From Chelonoidis abingdonii (Eukaryota; Chordata; Testudines; Testudinidae): DNA of 64,000 bases. The notes under the pieces are model-generated. The model searched no databases and was not told where the DNA came from. It saw nothing but the letters and a program-made list of their open reading frames with translations. The position numbers and the translations under genes were made by a program. Each line of letters opens with the position of its first letter. Position 1 is the first letter of the stretch. Below, piece by piece: positions 59,255 to 64,000 of the stretch. The stretch spans positions 293,288,509-293,352,508 of the forward strand of contig NC_133770.1 in NCBI RefSeq assembly GCF_003597395.2. The letters are read 5' to 3'.

Positions 59255-59748
59255 GTTATAATTAACTAAAATGTATGTCATATATAATCATATGCTAAAC
59301 AGAGTTAAGTTGTAGAATGATAGAAGTCTAAGACTGATCAGTAGTCAGAGGGGATAAGTTTGCATTAGATATCTAAGTAAGGAGGGCTGAAACGCAGGCC
59401 TACAGGCTGAGGCCTGTAATACTTCAGCTTAGCCATACTAGACTATAGGCTTAAGAAATGCTTGACGTAAGTAAGTCCTGTGCCACAAGATTACAGGAAA
59501 AGATTTACCAATGGATGATATTGTGAAAAATTAACAGTAAGAGTAATTTTTTTTTTTGCTTACAAGATACCCGGTAGTCACATTATTTTACACGCCCTAA
59601 CTGCCGGGTATGAGGTATAGTCAGAATCACATTATAAAAAAAGGATGCCCAGAGTGGGAAAATTGAGCTCCCTATGTGAAACTCCAGCAAGAGCCATTCC
59701 TCTACTGATGATCAATTGGCAAGACAGCCATCAGACCTTAAGAATATC
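59255..59748. other. Unclassified spacer
   Basis: No recognised gene or repeat. Confidence 0.45.
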
Positions 59749-59758
59749 CTTAAGGATG

Positions 59759-59931
59759 ATTAGACTCTTTCTGTTAGTATGCATACTTCCATCTTTTCAT
59801 GTTCTCTTTATGTATAAATATCTCCTGTCTGTGTGTTCCATTCTGTGCATCTGAAGAAATGAGCTGTAGCTCACGAAAGCTCATGCTGAAATAAATTTGT
59901 TAGTCTCTAAGGTGACACAAGTACTCTTGTT
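59759..59931 (+). mobile_element. Penelope-like insertion with near-intact hammerhead core
   Basis: Flanked by CTTAAGGATG (59,749-59,758) and CTTAAAGATG (59,932-59,941), 9 of 10 matching. The core is CTGAAGA at 59,851-59,857, helix II TGAGC/GCTCA (59,860-59,864 with 59,869-59,873), GAAA at 59,875-59,878, and helix III AGC/GCT closing loop TCAT. Position 17 is G (59,888), which hammerheads do not tolerate, so cleavage is predicted to be lost by one base. The tail ends 'gacacaagtactcttgttct'. Confidence 0.7.
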
Positions 59932-59941
59932 CTTAAAGATG

Positions 59942-60970
59942 TGAGCATAACTATATTTGTTATTTGTGCATAGGTCTTTATAGAATTTCTATATGCATGG
60001 GTAATCATAACCTTAATTATAACTTTAATAAAACTTGTAAAACAGACTAGACCTTGTACTTGTAAGTGCATGTGTAGTCACTATCCTTGGTCTTTGTGTG
60101 TTCCTAAAGAGTCTAAATCTGAAGCAAGTAGCAGAGGTGACTTTCACTCTGTTGAGCTTTAAACTGTAACCACAACAGCCAAACCAATGCTGATGTAATA
60201 TAACATCACTAAAATTAACTTTAAATAAAACTAAAGGCTATAATCAGCAAGAGAAACAAGTCAAAAAAATATCAGTCTCAATGCAGATAAAATATAACCC
60301 TGCAGTGATGGATTAAAGCACTTAGGGAAAGCACAGATGAACTAACAAGGAGACCAAACAGGACTCAAGGCATAAAGAACAGAAGAAGAAGAAGGGTTGA
60401 ACACCACAGGCGACAGACATACCGCATATTTGTGATTTGGCAGAATGATTATACAGAAAATACAGTTTCTACTTGAAACCATAGGAAGTACAATATGGAA
60501 CTAGAAGATGGTTAAAATTATTTTCCATTACCATAGTGTCATCCTGATTCTACATTGTTCAGTTCAGCAGCTTTGGTACGAAGCAGCTACAAAGCTTTTG
60601 CAGGTAAGAAAGGGTCTTTCAAATGCCCCTCACACAAGCTGTCCACAGGACAGAATGAGCTTAGCAACCCCTGCACCCATCAGACTGGCAGGAAGACTGC
60701 AATAGTGATGTTACAAAGATGCTATGTCTTTACAGGATCCTGGTAAAAAATAAAAAACTTCAACAGATATCATTTACAACTTTAAGGTATAGCGTAAGCA
60801 ACATACACAGACACTCCTCTGAAGAAAATAGCCTCACTGGACACTACTTACACTCCTATTAAGAGCTCAGCAAGTGTGGTCAACTTCCCTATAGCATCAG
60901 TACTACTACCAATTATTAAAACCTCTTAGCACTTACAGTGCTTTGTGTGAGTGGATCTCAAAGAAGATCT
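59942..60970. other. Unclassified AT-rich sequence, no gene
   Basis: No recognised repeat end, exon or RNA gene. Confidence 0.5.
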
Positions 60971-60977
60971 CAGTGGG

Positions 60978-61555
60978 TGTCATAAGTAGATAGGTAAGGT
61001 AAGGGTTAAGTTTCTTTTACCTGGAAAGGGTAACCAAACACCTGACCAGAGGACCAATNNNNNNNNNNNNNNNNNNNNNNNNNNNNNNNNNNNNNNNNNN
61101 NNNNNNNNNNNNNNNNNNNNNNNNNNNNNNNNNNNNNNNNNNNNNNNNNNNNNNNNNNNNNNNNNNNNNNNNNNNNNNNNNNNNNNNNNNNNNNNNNNNN
61201 NNNNNNNNNNNNNNNNNNNNNNNNNNNNNNNNNNNNNNNNNNNNNNNNNNNNNNNNNNNNNNNNNNNNNNNNNNNNNNNNNNNNNNNNNNNNNNNNNNNN
61301 NNNNNNNNNNNNNNNNNNNNNNNNNNNNNNNNNNNNNNNNNNNNNNNNNNNNNNNNNNNNNNNNNNNNNNNNNNNNNNNNNNNNNNNNNNNNNNAATTCC
61401 TGATCTGGTGGCAGCGAGAATATCCAAGCTGGTAGTGAGCTTGGGGGAGTTTCAGGTAAGCCCCCAGATTTTGGACGCAAAAGTCCAGGTTTGGGACAGG
61501 ACCAGATTGTGGACGCTAAAGTTCAGGTCTGGGACTGGGAGGCTATATTACCACA
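60978..61555. mobile_element. LTR-like unit B (second copy of unit A, gapped)
   Basis: Begins TGTCATAAGTAG and ends TACCACA, with its own exact 5-bp duplication GTGGG (60,973-60,977 and 61,556-61,560). A 336-N gap hides the middle. It carries the same internal TGGTGGCAGCG (61,406-61,416). A 35-bp stretch near its 3' end is tandemly duplicated relative to unit A. Independent duplications in A and B prove this is the real mobile unit. Confidence 0.9.
61059..61394. other. Assembly gap, 336 N
   Basis: Non-round length suggests an estimated gap size. By comparison with unit A, the missing sequence is the LTR interior. Confidence 0.95.
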
Positions 61556-61561
61556 GTGGGC

Positions 61562-61735
61562 CTTACAAAAGAGGCTAGCATAATTATCTCCATTTTGGAG
61601 ATGGAGAAATATAGCCACCACGAAGTAAAATAACTTTCCCAAGGTCACCCAGCAGACCAGTGACCAAGCCAGTAATAGAATCCAGGCCTCCCGAGTCCCA
61701 GTCCAGTGGTCTATCCACTAGGAAACACGGTATCC
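61562..61735 (-). repeat. MIR-type SINE (antisense)
   Basis: 'ctccattttggagatggaga', 'ttcccaaggtcacccagcag', 'tagaatccaggcctcc' and 'ccagtggtctatccacta' are the complement of MIR core and tRNA-like head in order. LTR-like unit B inserted at its edge. Confidence 0.8.
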
Positions 61736-61739
61736 CTTA

Positions 61740-62060
61740 TACTTAAGAGAAGTATATTTTTGAGTGCTTTGCATAACTCAAAAATTGCTTAATGAATTTT
61801 TCTCAAATAAAAAAAAATCTTTTGACTAAGTTCAAACATGGAAAACAATCCAAAATAAGATTTCCCACCCACTCCCCCTTTCAGAGAAGTGAGTAAATGA
61901 ACAGAAGAGTCATATATTAGACAGTTAAATATATTTAAAATTATAAAATTTATTTTACAATGGTATAATGAAAAGATTACATGATCTCATATGCCATCTA
62001 AACTAGATTTACATCAAAGGGAATCTGGGATGAATTTTGTTACAGTTTAACATCAATTAC
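61740..62060. other. Unclassified AT-rich spacer
   Basis: Nothing recognised. Confidence 0.5.
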
Positions 62061-62067
62061 TTACCAC

Positions 62068-62174
62068 TGGGATCTTCAAAAGCACCTAACAGAGTTAAAC
62101 AACGCAAGTCTGATTGAAAAATTCAATGGGACTTGTGCTCTCTTAAGGTCCTTGGGTGCTTTAGAATATCTCAG
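62068..62174. repeat. Palindromic MITE
   Basis: The left 'tgggatcttcaaaagcacct' and right 'ttgggtgctttagaatatct' arms are inverted repeats around a central 'attcaatgggacttg'. A short palindromic element type frequent in reptile DNA; no TSD seen. Confidence 0.6.
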
Positions 62175-62179
62175 TCTAA

Positions 62180-62650
62180 ACAGTTTTACCCAACATTAAT
62201 AAAACCCAGTGAAAAATATTAGTTCACTAGAAATTCCACATACCTTAAGTAGATTTTCCAGCGCTCAGTAGTAGGTACTTGCTATGACTGAGATGGAAGT
62301 CTGAAATGATAATTTAGACTTGATCAGGATCCTTTTTTGACATATGAAAATTCAGATTAGTCACATACTTGATACCTGTTGAATGCAAATAGTTTAACAG
62401 TGACCCTAGCAATATTAAGTCAAAATAATTTTCCAAATAAACAGATTATGTGGCAGTCAGTTGAGGTACATCGTGTGTTATGATATCCACTGGAGATAGA
62501 AGTGAATGCCTTATCGACATTAGGGTATGTTGTTAACAGTATTGTAGGTGATGTGAAGGTGGTTAAAAAAAAAAAAAGTGCTGGAGACTTTTCCCTTATT
62601 ATTTTCATGCTTTCAAGGTTTTGGATGGATGGGTCCTGATGAAACCGTAA
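62180..62650. other. Unclassified AT-rich spacer
   Basis: Nothing recognised. Confidence 0.5.
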
Positions 62651-62660
62651 CAGTCTAAAC

Positions 62661-62993
62661 CAGGGGTTCTCAACCTTTTTCTTCCTGAGCCCTCCCTATA
62701 AAAACTCCAAGGCCCACCTGCGCCATAACAACTGGGCCAGTGCTGGGGGTAGCAAGCAGGGCAACTGTCCAGGGCCCCACACGACAGGGGGGCCCACAAA
62801 GCTAAGTTGCTCAGGCTTCAGCTTCAGCCCCAGGTGGCAGGACTCAGGGCCTCAGGCTTTAGCCCCATGTGATGGGGCTTTGGCTTTGTGCCCTGGGCCC
62901 CAGCATGTCTAATGCCAGCCCTGCTTGGCAGCCCCCCGAAAACTACTTGCGGCCCTCCCCAGGAGGCTTCAGATCCCTGGTTGAGGACCACTG
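62661..62993. mobile_element. Non-autonomous hAT transposon (333 bp)
   Basis: Ends CAGGGGTTCTCAACC and, from the right, CAGTGGTCCTCAACC match at 13 of 15. Flanks GTCTAAAC (62,653-62,660) and GTGTAACT (62,994-63,001) match at 6 of 8. Non-coding interior. Confidence 0.85.
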
Positions 62994-63153
62994 GTGTAAC
63001 TGTATCTTGATGCTGAGAGAGAGAGTGTGACTGCTGCATACCACAAACGAGGCTCCAATTCCTGAATGAGGGTTCTAGGTGCTACAACATTACAAATAAT
63101 AAAAATAAATAAATAAAGTCTCCCTGAAGAAAACTGGAAAACAGTATCTCGTG

Positions 63154-63470
63154 AGAAGAACTGATTACTCATCCTGTGCAGTAACTGTAGTTCTTTGAGA
63201 TGTGTGTTACTCTAGATGAGTTTGCAATCCCCTTGAGCGGAGATTGTCATAACACTGTCTGTTTGGCCTGTGCATGCATGCTAGTCAGTTTCATGTCCCC
63301 GTACCTTCATTATATAACACTGGGCAGGCGAACTGCTCTCCATTCTCTCTCTACCGCAAATCCCTATAACAGAGAACTCCGAAGCAAAGGGGTAAGAGGG
63401 CAAGTAGTGTGACACCCATAGGTACAGACATCTCAAAGAATTACAGTGACTGCACAGGGTGAGTAACCAT
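63154..63470. mobile_element. Element with long terminal inverted repeats
   Basis: About 45 bp at each end are inverted repeats. The left has 'actcatcctgtgcagtaact' and 'gttctttgagatgtg'; the right has 'catctcaaagaattacagtg' and 'actgcacagggtgagtaac'. The wording continues beyond the right repeat to about 63,700 with repeat-like character, so this may be the edge of a larger element. Class not determined (DNA transposon or an inverted-repeat retroelement such as DIRS are possible). One end of a relative is at 46,546. Confidence 0.65.
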
Positions 63471-63885
63471 TTCTTCTTCTTTCAGTAGTGTCCCTATAGG
63501 TGCTCCACTTTAAGTGACTACCAAGCAGTTCCCCATAAGGCAAAGAGGGCTTCAGAGTACAGTCTAGTATGGAAGAAAATACAGCCGAGAGGAACACAAT
63601 ATCAGAAGCAGAGTTGTGAGTAAATGAATAGCGTTCAGTGAACGTATCCACAGAAGCCCAGGTAGCGGCCTCACTTATTTCCAATAATGGGCATGTTTTT
63701 GAGAAATGCCATAGAGATGGAAATGGATCTCATATAGTGAATTTGTATGTTCAAAGGTGCTTGAATATTACAAAATTCATAGCAAGTATTATGCAATCAG
63801 ATATCCACTGGGAAAGTCTTTGATTAAAGATTGCAGACCCTTTCAATCTATCTGTGGGCAACACAAACAATTTGGGAGTCTTTCT
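63471..63885. other. Continuation of unclassified repeat, then spacer
   Basis: An 83-codon minus-strand frame (63,433-63,684) lies here without a motif I can name. Confidence 0.35.
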
Positions 63886-63886
63886 G

Positions 63887-64000
63887 AAGAGTATCAGAGG
63901 GGTAGCCGTGTTAGTCTGGATCTGTAAAAGCAGCAGAGAATCCTGTGGCACCTTATAGACTAACAGACGTTTTGGAGCGTGAGCTTTCGTGGGTGAATAC
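63887..64000 (-). mobile_element. Penelope-like element cut by window end
   Basis: The minus strand carries GAAA, a 3-bp helix III with loop TCAC, then C at position 17 (complement of about 63,977-63,992), all intact, followed by CCAAAACGTCTGTTAGTC and the tail. Half of helix II is visible; CTGANGA should lie just past 64,000. Confidence 0.7.

Overview
The window is repeat-rich vertebrate DNA, most likely from a turtle (Testudines). The evidence is the mix of repeats: old antisense CR1 LINEs, a tRNA-headed SINE with a CR1-like tail, L2 and MIR remnants, many small hAT elements with exact 8-bp target-site duplications (TSDs), PIF-Harbinger and Tigger-like DNA transposons, LTRs, and Penelope-like fragments. 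I recognise no host exon, tRNA, rRNA or CpG-island promoter, so this is intergenic or deep intronic sequence. Every coding trace I can name is a decayed transposon gene. Family names rest on motifs, terminal repeats and TSDs that I read by eye; no database search was possible.

Layout. 1-5,000 is clean sequence with a Penelope-like fragment, a palindromic MITE, a hAT element and two CR1 fragments. About 5,000-18,400 is very different. It reads like unpolished single-molecule sequence full of small indels, and 11,618-16,500 is a corrupted second copy of 1-5,000. Both copies then run on through the same CR1, with a 25-N gap at 6,801. I interpret this as a gap filled with raw long-read sequence that duplicated the contig end, so roughly 11-12 kb of the window is probably not real genome content. 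Clean sequence resumes inside that CR1 near 18,400.

18,700-35,600 is clean and sparse. It holds a MIR, a LINE C-terminal fragment, a TA-flanked element with a hAT nested inside, an LTR-like unit (27,789-28,784), small hAT and Harbinger MITEs, and Penelope-like fragments. 35,690-43,340 is the most structured part: one nearly full-length antisense CR1 cut apart by a SINE, a Tigger-like element, an LTR-like insert and two hAT elements, one of which holds a third. 43,340-64,000 contains a hAT transposase C-terminus, an L2 LINE, a Harbinger element with transposase and accessory ORF remnants facing each other, a second gapped copy of the LTR-like unit, several palindromic MITEs, and Penelope-like pieces including one cut by the window end.

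The most interesting biology is the set of hammerhead-ribozyme-like cores in the Penelope-like fragments, one of them an 85-bp insertion with a 13-bp TSD. Next are the datable nesting order in the CR1 and an LTR-like unit with an internal tRNA-Leu primer-site-like motif. I found no evidence for a new gene system.
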